This document shows positions 9,753 through 18,746 of a stretch of DNA of 64,000 nt, piece by piece (the stretch's first letter is position 1; every line of letters begins with the position of its first letter). The stretch lies in contig NZ_SJPE01000001.1 in NCBI RefSeq assembly GCF_004329815.1, positions 124,001 through 188,000 on the forward strand, in the 5' to 3' direction. The notes under the pieces were generated by a model. It saw nothing but the letters and a program-made list of their open reading frames with translations, was not told the DNA's origin and made no database searches. Made by a program: the position numbers and the translations under genes. The stretch comes from Flavobacterium silvisoli. Lineage in GTDB: Bacteria; Bacteroidota; Bacteroidia; Flavobacteriales; Flavobacteriaceae.

Positions 9753-12700
9753 TTAAAAATATGCTCTCAACTGTACATTTCCGGTATGAATGGTCTGACT
9801 GGTTTCGGTTTTTCTGCCTTGGTAATTGAGATTGATATCTAAAAATTCTGTCAGATTCTTTTGTATCAACAGACGCCAAGTCATATTTTTTCCGGGCTGC
9901 AACCCTTCGAGCATTTGAAAAGCTACCGGAGATTGGGCATCGCCGACGAATTTATTTTGATAAAGGGAAAATTCGCCGTTCATGGTGAGTTTCTTCTCGC
10001 TGGCAAAGGAAAACGAGGTTCCGAATCGATTTTGCTTTAATTTTTCCGAATCGCCCAATTCGTTTTTCTTGTCTTGGTATTCATAAAAAATATCCCAACT
10101 GGCATTTTTATTAAATAAATAAGAAATCTTTGGATTGATTTGATAAGCATTGACTTCAAAATTTTTTCCGGCATAATTTTCCGCATACAACGAAGTAAAA
10201 ACTGTTTTGGAAGCTAACGAGAACAGCCACGTTTTTTGAACCAAATGTGTATACTGCAATTGATGCGAATTGTTTTTACTTTCCTGAGAACCGATAGAAA
10301 GTAAACTTTTTACCTTGTTTTGGGTAAAAGTATAAGTCACTGAATGCCTTTGTTTTCCGCGATTATAAAACAAACTGTTCCTGAAACTGGTGTTTAATCC
10401 CAACAAATCTGTATCGGAAGTTGAAAACGGATTTAAGTCAAAATTATCGCCGTTACGCTGAATTTTACGTTCAATCAAATAAGAGGTTTGATTGTAAAAA
10501 TGAGACAGTACTTTCCTAAACCCCGCTTCATTTTGCCACTGAGCCGGATTCAGTGTAAGCGATTGGGAAAACTTATTTTGGTGCGTTTTCACGAAAACCT
10601 GATTCGGTAAAAACACACGTACATACTTGGCTTGGTCAGGGAAAGGTGCTACTTCAAATTCCTGTAACTCCTGAATCCCATTGTTGTTGTAGTCATTCCA
10701 AGTATAAACTCCTTGACCGGGCTGCACTTCTAAATAGGTAAATTCCTGTTGAGCAATCCTACCCGAGGTGGTTTCATAAGCCGTAGTAACCTGTACCAGT
10801 TGTTTAAAATACTGGTCGTTGTACAACAAACGCGAATTGAGTGAAGGCTCATTGGGCCGGGCTTCGTCAACATACTTCAGATTGCGGTAATTGACAAATA
10901 ACGACAAATTGCTTTTATCGGTTTGAATTAATTTAGATTTCAAATAATAGGATTGTGAGGTGTTGACTTTCTTCAAAATTCCGTTTTGCAAACTATCATT
11001 CACGCGTTGCAAATACCCCAATTCTACAAAAACTTTGGTACTGTCACCCCTTCCGACAAAAGCCCCGTATTCCGTAAAACGTTGGCTCAGGGCTGATAAC
11101 TGTTGGGTAGTCACCAATTTTTCTTTGTTGTTTTCCATGCGTAAACTACCGCCAATCCAATTCTTTTTAAAATGATATCTCGCCTGCGATTGATTGCGGA
11201 TGAATGTTGAAGCGGCATAATCGCCATCGCTTTTCAAATAGCTACCGTTTTCCTGAATATTCCAATTGTTGAGTTTGAATAAAGCCGTTACCAAATGACG
11301 ATTTCCTGAAAAACTCTTGGAAAAATCGAGCTTTTCAAACTGATAAGTCAATTTTCCTTTTTCGGGCAAAACAAAATCCAATCCGTTTACAATCAAACTC
11401 TGATTGCCTTGAAATGTGGTTAAATTCCAATCGCGATTGAACTCTATGTTGAACAACCGTTCGATAGTTTTGAAGTTTTGTTGCACATACTGGTAATTCC
11501 CAAAAGCATCAACCTGCCATTTTTTGGTAAAAAGTCTTTGCTTAAAATTAAGCTTTCCGGCTATACCTTTGTTGTCGTTATCGTCAATGGGCGAAAATAA
11601 ATTCAAATCGTTATTACTTAGACCCATTTCAAAGTCAATATTTGTTTTCTCGCTCGGATTGTATTTGCCCAAAACCGTTGCAATTTGAATTTTGGTTGGG
11701 GCCACAAGACGTGTAATCGGTTCGTAATTGCGGTTTGGGACGGTGCTGGACAAACCTACATATTGATAAATTTTACCGTTGGCATTGGAGTTGGTTAAAA
11801 TATAACTTCCCTGATTGAGACCAACAAAAGTAAATTTAACGTTATACAATTCATCATTGGGATTGTTGGAATATTCATAAACATCTACACCATTGACTAT
11901 GGTTTTTTTGTATAAAACTTTATTTTCAGAATAAGTGTCTAAATACGCAGAAGGAGCATTCATCAAACTGACATTGTCACCTGCATTTGCCAAAATTGCC
12001 ACCTGTTCCGGTGACAGGTTTTGCTGTAAAGGCTGATTTTTGACATCGTTTTCAGAATACAGATAGCCGCCCAAACTCCATGTTTTGGCTTCGTGATTCG
12101 CCCCGGCGTAGGTTACAAAACGCGTATAGCTTCTGTCGGAATATTGGTATTCGACCACAATTCGCATTTCGGAAGTAATGGGAAAAAGTGAAGTAAAGGT
12201 AATTTCTCCGGCATTATAATCGATGACATAGTCATTGTTTTCGCCGCGCTGGCGTAAAATTCCGTTAACGTACACCCGTTCCGATCCTGAAACCACCAGC
12301 ACATACAATTCGCCGTTATTTCCTTTTAATTTATAAGGCCCTTGATTCCCTTCCTGACCGGTAAACGAACTTTTGGCGTATTGTCCGCGAACCAGAGCGC
12401 CGGCTGCAAAAATATCGGTTTTGTTTTCTTCTCCTCCAAAAGTAAAATGCGTGGATAGTCCTTGTACTTTTTTGTTGAAATTCAAAAAACGGGATTGTCG
12501 GTTTTCGAGAAATAAATCACCGGCACGAATGTTCCATTTATCGGTAAACAACTCAATGAAAATTTGGTCAAATTCATCCAACTTTTGCGAATAGCCTCCT
12601 TCCTGCAGCGGAATATTGGAATCCTGAATGGATGCGCGAAGCGAAACTTTATCGGATATTTTTCCGGTGATTTGCAGGTCTAAATTTGATGTCACCGAAG

Positions 12701-13151
12701 CATTTTGATTGTTGCCGATGGTCACCCCGCGAGTGATACTTCCCGAAGTATTCAACCCTTCAAAAGGCACAAACTTTTTTACGGAACGATTCACTTTATA
12801 AAGGTTCCCGGCTTCGTTGGAAACTACTTTATCCTGATCGTAAATACTGTAAGTCTTGGTCAGATGTTCCGGATAATTGAAATAACGAACCGTTATACTG
12901 TCATTCGAAGTAAACCCATTTTTAAAAATCAGTTTTCCTTTTTTGAAATCAACCTTATAAAAAGCAGTATCTATAACGGTGCCGTCCGGATTTTGTAATT
13001 TAAAAAAACTCGGGCTGATGCTCACTTGCTCCAACGCAATCGTATCAACAGAAACAGCTATTTTTTTGGTTTGATACAGCGATTTGATTTCCTGTGCCGA
13101 GAGCGAGGAAAAACCCAGTAACACCAACCATAAAAGCCATTTTTTCAGCAT
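9753..13151 (-). CDS. large exported, probably outer-membrane beta-rich protein
   Basis: 1132 residues with signal peptide MLKKWLLWLVLLGFSSLSAQ. The N-terminal third has beta-sandwich-like segments (VKFVPFEGLNTSGSITRGVT, SGSERVYVNGILRQRG, VIDYNAGEITFTSLFPITSEMRI). The rest has alternating aromatic/polar strands with many Tyr and Phe and ends in NVQLRAYF, a terminal-aromatic end typical of outer-membrane barrels. The repeated INAG/ITF style recalls segments of SprA-type T9SS translocon proteins, but it is far shorter than SprA and I make no orthology claim. Conserved function not recognised. The start lies 51 bp downstream of the lysC stop on the same strand, so it may be an operon tail. Confidence 0.75.
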   Translation of the reverse strand: MLKKWLLWLVLLGFSSLSAQEIKSLYQTKKIAVSVDTIALEQVSISPSFFKLQNPDGTVIDTAFYKVDFKKGKLIFKNGFTSNDSITVRYFNYPEHLTKTYSIYDQDKVVSNEAGNLYKVNRSVKKFVPFEGLNTSGSITRGVTIGNNQNASVTSNLDLQITGKISDKVSLRASIQDSNIPLQEGGYSQKLDEFDQIFIELFTDKWNIRAGDLFLENRQSRFLNFNKKVQGLSTHFTFGGEENKTDIFAAGALVRGQYAKSSFTGQEGNQGPYKLKGNNGELYVLVVSGSERVYVNGILRQRGENNDYVIDYNAGEITFTSLFPITSEMRIVVEYQYSDRSYTRFVTYAGANHEAKTWSLGGYLYSENDVKNQPLQQNLSPEQVAILANAGDNVSLMNAPSAYLDTYSENKVLYKKTIVNGVDVYEYSNNPNDELYNVKFTFVGLNQGSYILTNSNANGKIYQYVGLSSTVPNRNYEPITRLVAPTKIQIATVLGKYNPSEKTNIDFEMGLSNNDLNLFSPIDDNDNKGIAGKLNFKQRLFTKKWQVDAFGNYQYVQQNFKTIERLFNIEFNRDWNLTTFQGNQSLIVNGLDFVLPEKGKLTYQFEKLDFSKSFSGNRHLVTALFKLNNWNIQENGSYLKSDGDYAASTFIRNQSQARYHFKKNWIGGSLRMENNKEKLVTTQQLSALSQRFTEYGAFVGRGDSTKVFVELGYLQRVNDSLQNGILKKVNTSQSYYLKSKLIQTDKSNLSLFVNYRNLKYVDEARPNEPSLNSRLLYNDQYFKQLVQVTTAYETTSGRIAQQEFTYLEVQPGQGVYTWNDYNNNGIQELQEFEVAPFPDQAKYVRVFLPNQVFVKTHQNKFSQSLTLNPAQWQNEAGFRKVLSHFYNQTSYLIERKIQRNGDNFDLNPFSTSDTDLLGLNTSFRNSLFYNRGKQRHSVTYTFTQNKVKSLLSIGSQESKNNSHQLQYTHLVQKTWLFSLASKTVFTSLYAENYAGKNFEVNAYQINPKISYLFNKNASWDIFYEYQDKKNELGDSEKLKQNRFGTSFSFASEKKLTMNGEFSLYQNKFVGDAQSPVAFQMLEGLQPGKNMTWRLLIQKNLTEFLDINLNYQGRKTETSQTIHTGNVQLRAYF

Positions 13152-13202
13152 ACATAGTATAAACGCAAAAAAGCTGTTTTGTGTATAAATAAAGCAGACG
13201 GA

Positions 13203-14456
13203 TTACTCTTTCGTCACCACCTGCATCGTCTCTCGCGAGATTTGTTTGAGTAACACCGTTTTATCTTTTTCCACCATTTCGGCTGATTCTTTGGTAAAAT
13301 GACGAATGGTATACAGCGATACATTTTCGTTATAAGATACTTTGAATTTTTTGGACAAAATGGTTTTCAGCTCGTTGAAGTTCCCAAACTTATCTTCCAC
13401 ACAAACCGAAAAACTAATAGCAGAATTTTGTATTAAACTTACTTTAATCTTGAATTGATGCAATAACGAAAAAATCTCGCTGATGTTTTCTTCCATGATA
13501 AAAGAAAAATCGATAGAAGACAGTGAAATCAACAATTGATTTCTTTTTACGATGTAACACGGCACTTGAGGCTCTAAATCTTTGCCTTTGGAAACACTGG
13601 TACCCGGCAACAGCGGATTGACAAACGATTTTACATGCAGCGGAATTTCTTTTTTCTGAAGAGGTTGCAGAGTTTTCGGGTGGATTACCGTGGCTCCGTA
13701 AAAAGCCAACTCGATCGCTTCCCGATAGGAAATCTGGTTGAGCAAAATGGCATTTTCAAAATAACGCGGGTCAGCATTCATCACCCCGGGAACGTCTTTC
13801 CAAATGGTCACGCTTTCGGCATTTAAACAATAGGCAAAAATGGCTGCGGTGTAATCTGAACCCTCTCTGCCCAAGGTTGTGGTGAAATTGTTTTCATCAG
13901 AGCCTAAAAATCCCTGCGTAATGTTGAGCGCTTTCTTTTTGATTCCTTTTGAAATAAACTGCTGTGTTTTTTCCCAATCAACATTAGCATCGCGGTAGGT
14001 ATTGTCGGTTTTGATGAAATTGCGAACATCAACCCAATTATTTTTCAAACCGGCATGGTTGAAATAGTGGCTTACAATTGTAGTAGATACAATTTCTCCG
14101 TAACTCACAATTTGGTCATATACAAAGTTGTAATTCGGAGACTTATTGCTTCTTATGAAATATTCCAAATCAGCAAAATGGCTGTTGACCGCATAAAAAA
14201 CTTCGTGTTCTTCGTCGTCAAACAAATCCAACAGAATTTGGTTGTGGTATTTTTTAACTTCTTGTAATGAGGCGTGTAATTCATTCGACTTATCAAAATA
14301 ATTTTTGATGACAACTTCCAGAGCATTTGTGGTTTTTCCCATGGCGGAAATAACTAGCAAAGTGTCTTCGTGCCCCACTTTTTCCAAAACGCTGAATACG
14401 TTTTTTATCCCATCGGCATCTTTCACGGAAGCGCCGCCAAATTTGAATATTCTCAT
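13203..14456 (-). CDS. lysC: aspartate kinase (monofunctional)
   Basis: Phosphorylates aspartate at the entry to lysine, threonine, methionine and diaminopimelate synthesis. 417 residues. Kinase motifs: MRIFKFGGASVKDADGI at the N-terminus, TTTLGREGSDYTAAI in the nucleotide/aspartate site, VWKDVPG-like IWKDVPGVMNADPR, and the EAIELAFYGATVIHPKTL segment. The C-terminal ~120 residues (LISLSSIDFSFIMEENISEI onward) form the ACT regulatory part, so feedback inhibition is likely. No homoserine dehydrogenase is fused. It follows the acetyltransferase gene by 3 nt and forms an operon with it and the M48 protease. The next pathway enzyme, asd, lies 20 kb away. Confidence 0.93.
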   Translation of the reverse strand: MRIFKFGGASVKDADGIKNVFSVLEKVGHEDTLLVISAMGKTTNALEVVIKNYFDKSNELHASLQEVKKYHNQILLDLFDDEEHEVFYAVNSHFADLEYFIRSNKSPNYNFVYDQIVSYGEIVSTTIVSHYFNHAGLKNNWVDVRNFIKTDNTYRDANVDWEKTQQFISKGIKKKALNITQGFLGSDENNFTTTLGREGSDYTAAIFAYCLNAESVTIWKDVPGVMNADPRYFENAILLNQISYREAIELAFYGATVIHPKTLQPLQKKEIPLHVKSFVNPLLPGTSVSKGKDLEPQVPCYIVKRNQLLISLSSIDFSFIMEENISEIFSLLHQFKIKVSLIQNSAISFSVCVEDKFGNFNELKTILSKKFKVSYNENVSLYTIRHFTKESAEMVEKDKTVLLKQISRETMQVVTKE

Positions 14457-14459
14457 GAG

Positions 14460-14933
14460 TTACAGTTTGCTTAAAAATTGATTGATTCCTGTTTCATCCA
14501 TCTGTGCCACGCGCCAATCGTCTAAAACTTTGGCTCCTGATTTGACATAAAAATCAATGGCAGGAGTGTTCCAGTCTAGCACATTCCACTCTATTCTTCT
14601 AACGTTATCTTTTTTGCCCTGAGCGATAATCTCTGAATACAACGCAAAGCCCAAACCGGATCCTCGCATATTTTCTTTAACGATTAAATCCTCTAGGTGA
14701 ATGGTTCTGCCTTTCCAAGTTGAGTAACGGTAGTAATATAATACCATGCCAACGATTTGATTGTCAACTTCTGCGACAAACGTGTAAAAAAGTGGATTTT
14801 CGCCAAACCCATCGCGCTCTAAATCGGGCACAGTCAACACAACGGCATCGGGTTCTTTTTCAAAAGTGGCCAATTCCTGAATCAATTCAAGAACGGCTTT
14901 CATGTCTTTTTTTTCGCCTTTTCGAATGATCAT
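14460..14933 (-). CDS. GNAT family N-acetyltransferase, diamine/thialysine acetyltransferase-like
   Basis: 157 residues resembling the spermidine/spermine (SSAT) and thialysine acetyltransferase group. The FEKEPDAV segment, the strand YYRYSTWKGRTIHLEDLIV and the acetyl-CoA loop ENMRGSGLG are in the SSAT order, ending with NTPAIDFYVKSGAKVL. The acceptor may be a small amine, but that is inference. It lies 3 nt from lysC and 6 nt from the M48 protease gene in one operon; proximity to lysC hints at a lysine-like substrate without proving it. Confidence 0.82.
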   Translation of the reverse strand: MIIRKGEKKDMKAVLELIQELATFEKEPDAVVLTVPDLERDGFGENPLFYTFVAEVDNQIVGMVLYYYRYSTWKGRTIHLEDLIVKENMRGSGLGFALYSEIIAQGKKDNVRRIEWNVLDWNTPAIDFYVKSGAKVLDDWRVAQMDETGINQFLSKL

Positions 14934-14939
14934 GCAGAA

Positions 14940-15800
14940 TTATTTTTTCTTCTTTTTAGTGGTTGTTTTTTTGGTAGTAGTTGCCGCCGGCGCTTTGTTA
15001 GAAAATTTTTGTTGCACGTAGGGTTTGTATAAACCATCAGCAGTAGCTCTGGCTCTGGCTTTATCAGCCCTGTCTTGCGGATCGGGGTGAGAACTCATCA
15101 TTTTACTCAAAAAATCAGCATTACCACCGCCACTCATATTAGCCAAAATTGCAAAAGCAGATTCTTCAGCATTGACATCGTACTTGTTGCGCTTTAGAAA
15201 TTCATAGGAAAAAAGGTCAGCCTCCGACTCCTGCTTACGGCTGTATTTATTGTCGATAATGACGCTTGCTATTTGCCCGTATTGGCTGTCAGTTAGCTTG
15301 GCTATTTTATCCGATTGAGAAGAAACAGCGCCCACCAATGCTGCTTTTCGCAACGCTGCTTTCATGGCATCACGGGAGTCGTGATTGGCAACGTGACCAA
15401 TTTCGTGACCAATTACCGCCAACAGTTGATTGTCATCCATAATATCCATCAAGCCCGAAAAAACCCTTACACTGCCATCTGCGGTAGCAAATGCATTGAC
15501 ATCTTTGGTCAAGTATACTTTGTAGTTCAACTGCAGTCCGTTTTCATTGGCATGTTTTCCGAAGATTCGGTTTAACCGCAGGGTGTATCCGTCTTTTGGG
15601 CCTGCTACTGTGTTGGTAGAATCCATTTTGCGCACAGCTTCTTTTGAAATGGCAGCGGCATCTTCGTCACTAAACGTAAAACTGGCAACCCCTGACTGGA
15701 GTGCTCCCATAGCTTTGTCTCCCAAATTAATCTGGGCATTTATTTTGGTACAACTCAATGTTGAAACAACAATAGCGGCAACTAATAATCTCGCTTTCAT
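14940..15800 (-). CDS. M48 family metalloprotease, probable lipoprotein
   Basis: Exported zinc protease, 286 residues. The zinc motif is H132-E133-I-G-H136 (AVIGHEIGHVANHDS) and the third ligand is E191 in the ESEAD motif. The N-terminus is a signal with either a lipobox-like TLSC (C17) or a conventional cut after INA; both are possible. This is the M48 loiP/bepA-type layout without membrane helices in the catalytic part, placing it at the periplasmic side of the envelope. The C-terminal ~20 residues are a Lys/Thr-rich tail (TTTKKKKK). First gene of the operon with the acetyltransferase and lysC; a TATATTTG -7-like box lies on the minus strand at 15836-15829. Confidence 0.9.
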   Translation of the reverse strand: MKARLLVAAIVVSTLSCTKINAQINLGDKAMGALQSGVASFTFSDEDAAAISKEAVRKMDSTNTVAGPKDGYTLRLNRIFGKHANENGLQLNYKVYLTKDVNAFATADGSVRVFSGLMDIMDDNQLLAVIGHEIGHVANHDSRDAMKAALRKAALVGAVSSQSDKIAKLTDSQYGQIASVIIDNKYSRKQESEADLFSYEFLKRNKYDVNAEESAFAILANMSGGGNADFLSKMMSSHPDPQDRADKARARATADGLYKPYVQQKFSNKAPAATTTKKTTTKKKKK

Positions 15801-15936
15801 GGTTTTTATTTTTACAAATTATAAGTAACAAATATAAAACAAGTTTTGCTGAGATTTGGCTTTACATTTTTTTAAATTTCAGTTATTCTTTAATAAAAAA
15901 AACGATATTTGTAACCACAACTACAACTCATTTGCA

Positions 15937-16944
15937 ATGGAAGAACGCAATAAAACCCTCGGTGAATTCATCATCGAAAAACAATCCGATTTTAAATACT
16001 CATCGGGAGAATTATCTAGAATCATCAACTCTATCCGACTGGCGGCCAAAGTCGTAAATTACAAAGTTAACAAAGCCGGCTTAGTAGATATCATTGGGGC
16101 CGCAGGCGACCAAAACATTCAGGGTGAAGACCAACAAAAATTGGATGTTTACGCCAATGAGGTTTTCATCCAAACCCTTATCAACAGAGAAATTGTGTGC
16201 GGAATCGCTTCGGAAGAAAACGACGATTTTATAACCGTTGCCGGATCTGACAACAGTCACAATAACAAATATGTAGTATTAATGGATCCCTTGGATGGTT
16301 CTTCTAATATTGATGTCAATGTTTCTGTGGGAACTATTTTTTCGGTGTACAGAAGAGTTACTCCTGTGGGAACGCCGGTTAGTATTGAAGATTTTCTTCA
16401 ACCCGGGACCAAACAAGTAGCGGCTGGCTATGTGACCTATGGCACCTCAACCATGTTGGTTTACACAACCGGGCACGGCGTAAACGGATTCACGCTCAAT
16501 CCGGCAATCGGAACATTTTACTTGTCGCATCCGGACATGCAGTTTTCCAAAGACGGCAACATCTACTCCATCAACGAAGGAAATTATGTGCATTTCCCTC
16601 AAGGCGTAAAAGATTATATTAAATATTGCCAGTCTGAAGAGGGCGATCGCCCTTACACCTCAAGATATATAGGAAGTTTGGTTTCCGACATTCACAGAAA
16701 CATGATTAAAGGAGGCATTTATATTTATCCGACCAGTTCCAAATCGCCAAAAGGCAAACTGCGCCTGTTATACGAATGCAATCCTATGGCTTTCATCACT
16801 GAACAAGCTGGTGGTAAAGCCTCGGACGGTTTCGGAAGAATTATGGAAATTCAACCTACTGAATTACACCAACGCGTTCCGTTTTTTTGCGGCAGTTACA
16901 ATATGGTTGAGAAGGCGGAAGAATTTATGGCCAAATACAGTTAA
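15937..16944 (+). CDS. fbp: fructose-1,6-bisphosphatase, class 1
   Basis: Gluconeogenic hydrolysis of fructose-1,6-bisphosphate to fructose-6-phosphate. I chose the ATG at 15937 ([12 protein letters not shown]), 335 residues, a normal class 1 length; the longer frame to 15856 adds unrelated residues. Metal site ASEENDD (about 91-97) and DPLDGSSN (117-124) are intact, followed by the substrate-binding [14 protein letters not shown] and the [20 protein letters not shown] segment. Monocistronic with a strong terminator just after the stop. Confidence 0.96.
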   Translation: MEERNKTLGEFIIEKQSDFKYSSGELSRIINSIRLAAKVVNYKVNKAGLVDIIGAAGDQNIQGEDQQKLDVYANEVFIQTLINREIVCGIASEENDDFITVAGSDNSHNNKYVVLMDPLDGSSNIDVNVSVGTIFSVYRRVTPVGTPVSIEDFLQPGTKQVAAGYVTYGTSTMLVYTTGHGVNGFTLNPAIGTFYLSHPDMQFSKDGNIYSINEGNYVHFPQGVKDYIKYCQSEEGDRPYTSRYIGSLVSDIHRNMIKGGIYIYPTSSKSPKGKLRLLYECNPMAFITEQAGGKASDGFGRIMEIQPTELHQRVPFFCGSYNMVEKAEEFMAKYS

Positions 16945-16945
16945 C

Positions 16946-16976
16946 AAAAAAGCCCCGAAATTCGGGGCTTTTTTTA
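16946..16976. terminator. terminator after fbp (bidirectional)
   Basis: Stem AAAAAAGCCCCGAA / TTCGGGGCTTTTTT, almost no loop. It also serves the convergent TerB-like gene ending at 16977. Confidence 0.85.
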
Positions 16977-17408
16977 TTACTTATTCATGTGAGTCATTTC
17001 GTAAACGAAGGTGTCGGCATCAACATTCAATACCAACAATGACAAAGCTTTATCAATGATGAATGGCACGTTACTAGGAGTAAATCCCAGTGCTAAAGCA
17101 AATTTAGTAAGGATTTGTTTTTGTTTTGGTCCCAATACATGATCGGCATAAACCATTCTCGACAAATCGTACAAACGTTCTAAACGCTGAGTATACAAAT
17201 AAGGAGGATTGATTGGGTATTTTAACGGATTTTCCAAAATCTCTTCGTACTCCTCTTTTGAAATCTCCAAACGAACAGCTAATTTGTCTAAAAACTCTCT
17301 TTCTTCCTGACTCATATCTCCATCAGCCGTGGCAACGCGCACTATAGCAGAGAAATGTCCTTTATTACGGGCTTTGAATTCGCTATCAAATAAATCTGAA
17401 ATTGACAT
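16977..17408 (-). CDS. TerB-like domain protein
   Basis: 143 residues from the ATG at 17408 (MSISDLFDSEF); the longer frame to 17444 runs through the promoter. The core AIVRVATADGDMSQEEREFL (about 19-38) is the acidic, metal-binding-like first helix pair of the TerB/DjlA-like fold, repeated more weakly later. It is all-helical, has no signal peptide and is cytosolic. The role is unknown, and linkage to tellurite resistance should not be assumed because no other ter genes are present. A TATATTTG -7-like box lies on the minus strand at 17438-17431. Confidence 0.7.
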   Translation of the reverse strand: MSISDLFDSEFKARNKGHFSAIVRVATADGDMSQEEREFLDKLAVRLEISKEEYEEILENPLKYPINPPYLYTQRLERLYDLSRMVYADHVLGPKQKQILTKFALALGFTPSNVPFIIDKALSLLVLNVDADTFVYEMTHMNK

Positions 17409-17558
17409 AATTGTATCGGTTTTAATACTGCAAATATAAGGCAATTTCCCATTTTTGGGAAACCAATTTAAAAAATGTTTTTCGTCGATTTAGACCTCAA
17501 TTTTGATTCGGCATTCAAAATAAATTGTAAGTTTACGTTCCAAAACCACCAAATTACC

Positions 17559-18152
17559 ATGTCTGATTTCTGGATATACTTTAACATCGGGTTGAAACAC
17601 GTGCTCAACCTTTTTGCCTACGATCACGTTTTATTTTTATTAGCACTCACAGTTCCTTACGAGTTCAAATCCTGGAAACGCATCCTGATTCTGATTTCAC
17701 TGTTTACTCTGGGACACACCATGGCGCTCATGCTTTCGGTATTCAACATCGTCACCGTAAAAGCCAATATCGTCGAATTTTTAATTCCCATAACCATACT
17801 CATAACGGCTTTGTACAACATTATCGTTTCGGGTAAATCGAGTAAAAAAGACAGCATTTCATTCGTAGGCATAATAACGGTCTTCTTCGGAATCATACAC
17901 GGCCTTGGCTTTTCAAATTATTTCAACAGCATCCTCTCCGGCAAACCTACCGACAAGCTTTTACCACTGTTTGAATTCGCAATCGGAATTGAAGCGGCCC
18001 AAATTATTGTTGTTCTTGCCGCATTACTGTTGGCCTACATGACGCAAACCTTGTTCAAATTCTCCAAACGCGATTGGACCCTAACCATTTCCGCCTTTAT
18101 TGTAGGAGTAGTCATTCCTATGATTTTACAGAACGAAATTTGGCAAAAATAA
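17559..18152 (+). CDS. HupE/UreJ-like integral membrane protein
   Basis: 197 residues from the ATG at 17559. Six or so hydrophobic helices with the family's conserved His-containing motifs: GLKHVLNLFAYDHVLFLLAL near the N-terminus, LFTLGHTMALMLS, and IIHGLGFSNYF. HupE/UreJ proteins are proposed metal (nickel/cobalt) permeases associated with hydrogenase or urease; no such enzyme genes are in this window, so the substrate is open. Inner membrane. Confidence 0.78.
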   Translation: MSDFWIYFNIGLKHVLNLFAYDHVLFLLALTVPYEFKSWKRILILISLFTLGHTMALMLSVFNIVTVKANIVEFLIPITILITALYNIIVSGKSSKKDSISFVGIITVFFGIIHGLGFSNYFNSILSGKPTDKLLPLFEFAIGIEAAQIIVVLAALLLAYMTQTLFKFSKRDWTLTISAFIVGVVIPMILQNEIWQK

Positions 18153-18184
18153 TTGTTCAGAAGCGAAACGTTTGGGTATATTTG
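18153..18184 (+). promoter_or_regulatory. candidate promoter for the dCMP deaminase-S41 protease genes
   Basis: TTG (18153-18155), 21-nt spacer, TATATTTG (18177-18184). Directly after it begins the GC-rich element at 18190-18237, which would lie in the 5' untranslated leader. Confidence 0.45.
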
Positions 18185-18189
18185 CTATC

Positions 18190-18237
18190 CATGTTCCTGC
18201 TGTCCGCTCTACTTCGGTGCCGCTCCCATCAGGGCTA
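18190..18237. repeat. GC-rich leader element with repeated CCGCTC, possible interspersed repeat
   Basis: A ~48-bp stretch beginning TGTTCCTGCTGTCCGCT and ending CCCATCAGGGCTAGA, clearly richer in GC than its surroundings and non-coding. It contains CCGCTC twice around a short ACTTCGGTG core, and CCTG/CAGG at the ends. From memory similar strings recur between Flavobacterium genes, but I cannot verify that here. Confidence 0.35.
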
Positions 18238-18296
18238 GATAAACAACCATTTGAATACCTGTTATCCTTGCGATACTGAAACCCGTTCAATACAAA

Positions 18297-18731
18297 ATGA
18301 AAGAAGGAAAACAAAAAAAATACGACGTAGCTTATTTAAGAATCGCTGCCGAGTGGAGCAAACTATCCTATTGCAAACGCAAACAGGTAGGCGCCATCAT
18401 CGTACGCGACCGCATGATCATCTCCGATGGGTACAACGGAACCCCTTCCGGGTTTGAAAACTGCTGCGAAGACGACGAAGGCCTAACCAAGTGGTACGTG
18501 CTTCATGCCGAGGCTAATGCCATTTCCAAAGTAGCCCGTTCCACCCAAACCTGCGAACACGCCACACTATACATCACGCTATCGCCTTGTAAAGAATGCA
18601 GCAAACTCATCCACCAGTCGGGCATCAAACGGGTAGTATACCAACACGGTTACCGCGACACTTCGGGTGTAGACTTTTTAGAAAAAGCCGGAGTTGTAGT
18701 ACACCAAATCGAGAATTTAGAATCACTATAG
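18297..18731 (+). CDS. deoxycytidylate (dCMP) deaminase, ComEB-like
   Basis: Deaminates dCMP to dUMP, feeding thymidylate synthesis; 144 residues of the zinc cytidine-deaminase fold. Zinc/catalytic motifs are LHAEANAI (HAE) and SPCKECSK (PCxxC). The insertion FENCCEDDEGLTKWYVLHAE is typical of dCMP deaminases, with extra Cys residues. It is followed 15 nt later by the S41 peptidase gene, so the two are likely co-transcribed, though functionally unrelated. Confidence 0.92.
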   Translation: MKEGKQKKYDVAYLRIAAEWSKLSYCKRKQVGAIIVRDRMIISDGYNGTPSGFENCCEDDEGLTKWYVLHAEANAISKVARSTQTCEHATLYITLSPCKECSKLIHQSGIKRVVYQHGYRDTSGVDFLEKAGVVVHQIENLESL

Positions 18732-18746
18732 ACGGAGCCTGTCTCT

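Noticed and set aside
9685..9879. In-frame upstream extension of the repeat-bearing secreted protein
   Set aside because: It overlaps the 9753-13151 gene, has no conserved features, and removes the signal peptide from the N-terminus.
14457..14933. Possible lysine riboswitch before lysC
   Set aside because: lysC starts 3 nt after the acetyltransferase gene within an operon; no leader is available, and no such structure was seen before the operon start either.
16977..17408. Tellurite resistance function for the TerB-like gene
   Set aside because: No other ter genes nearby; TerB-like domains occur in many unrelated contexts.
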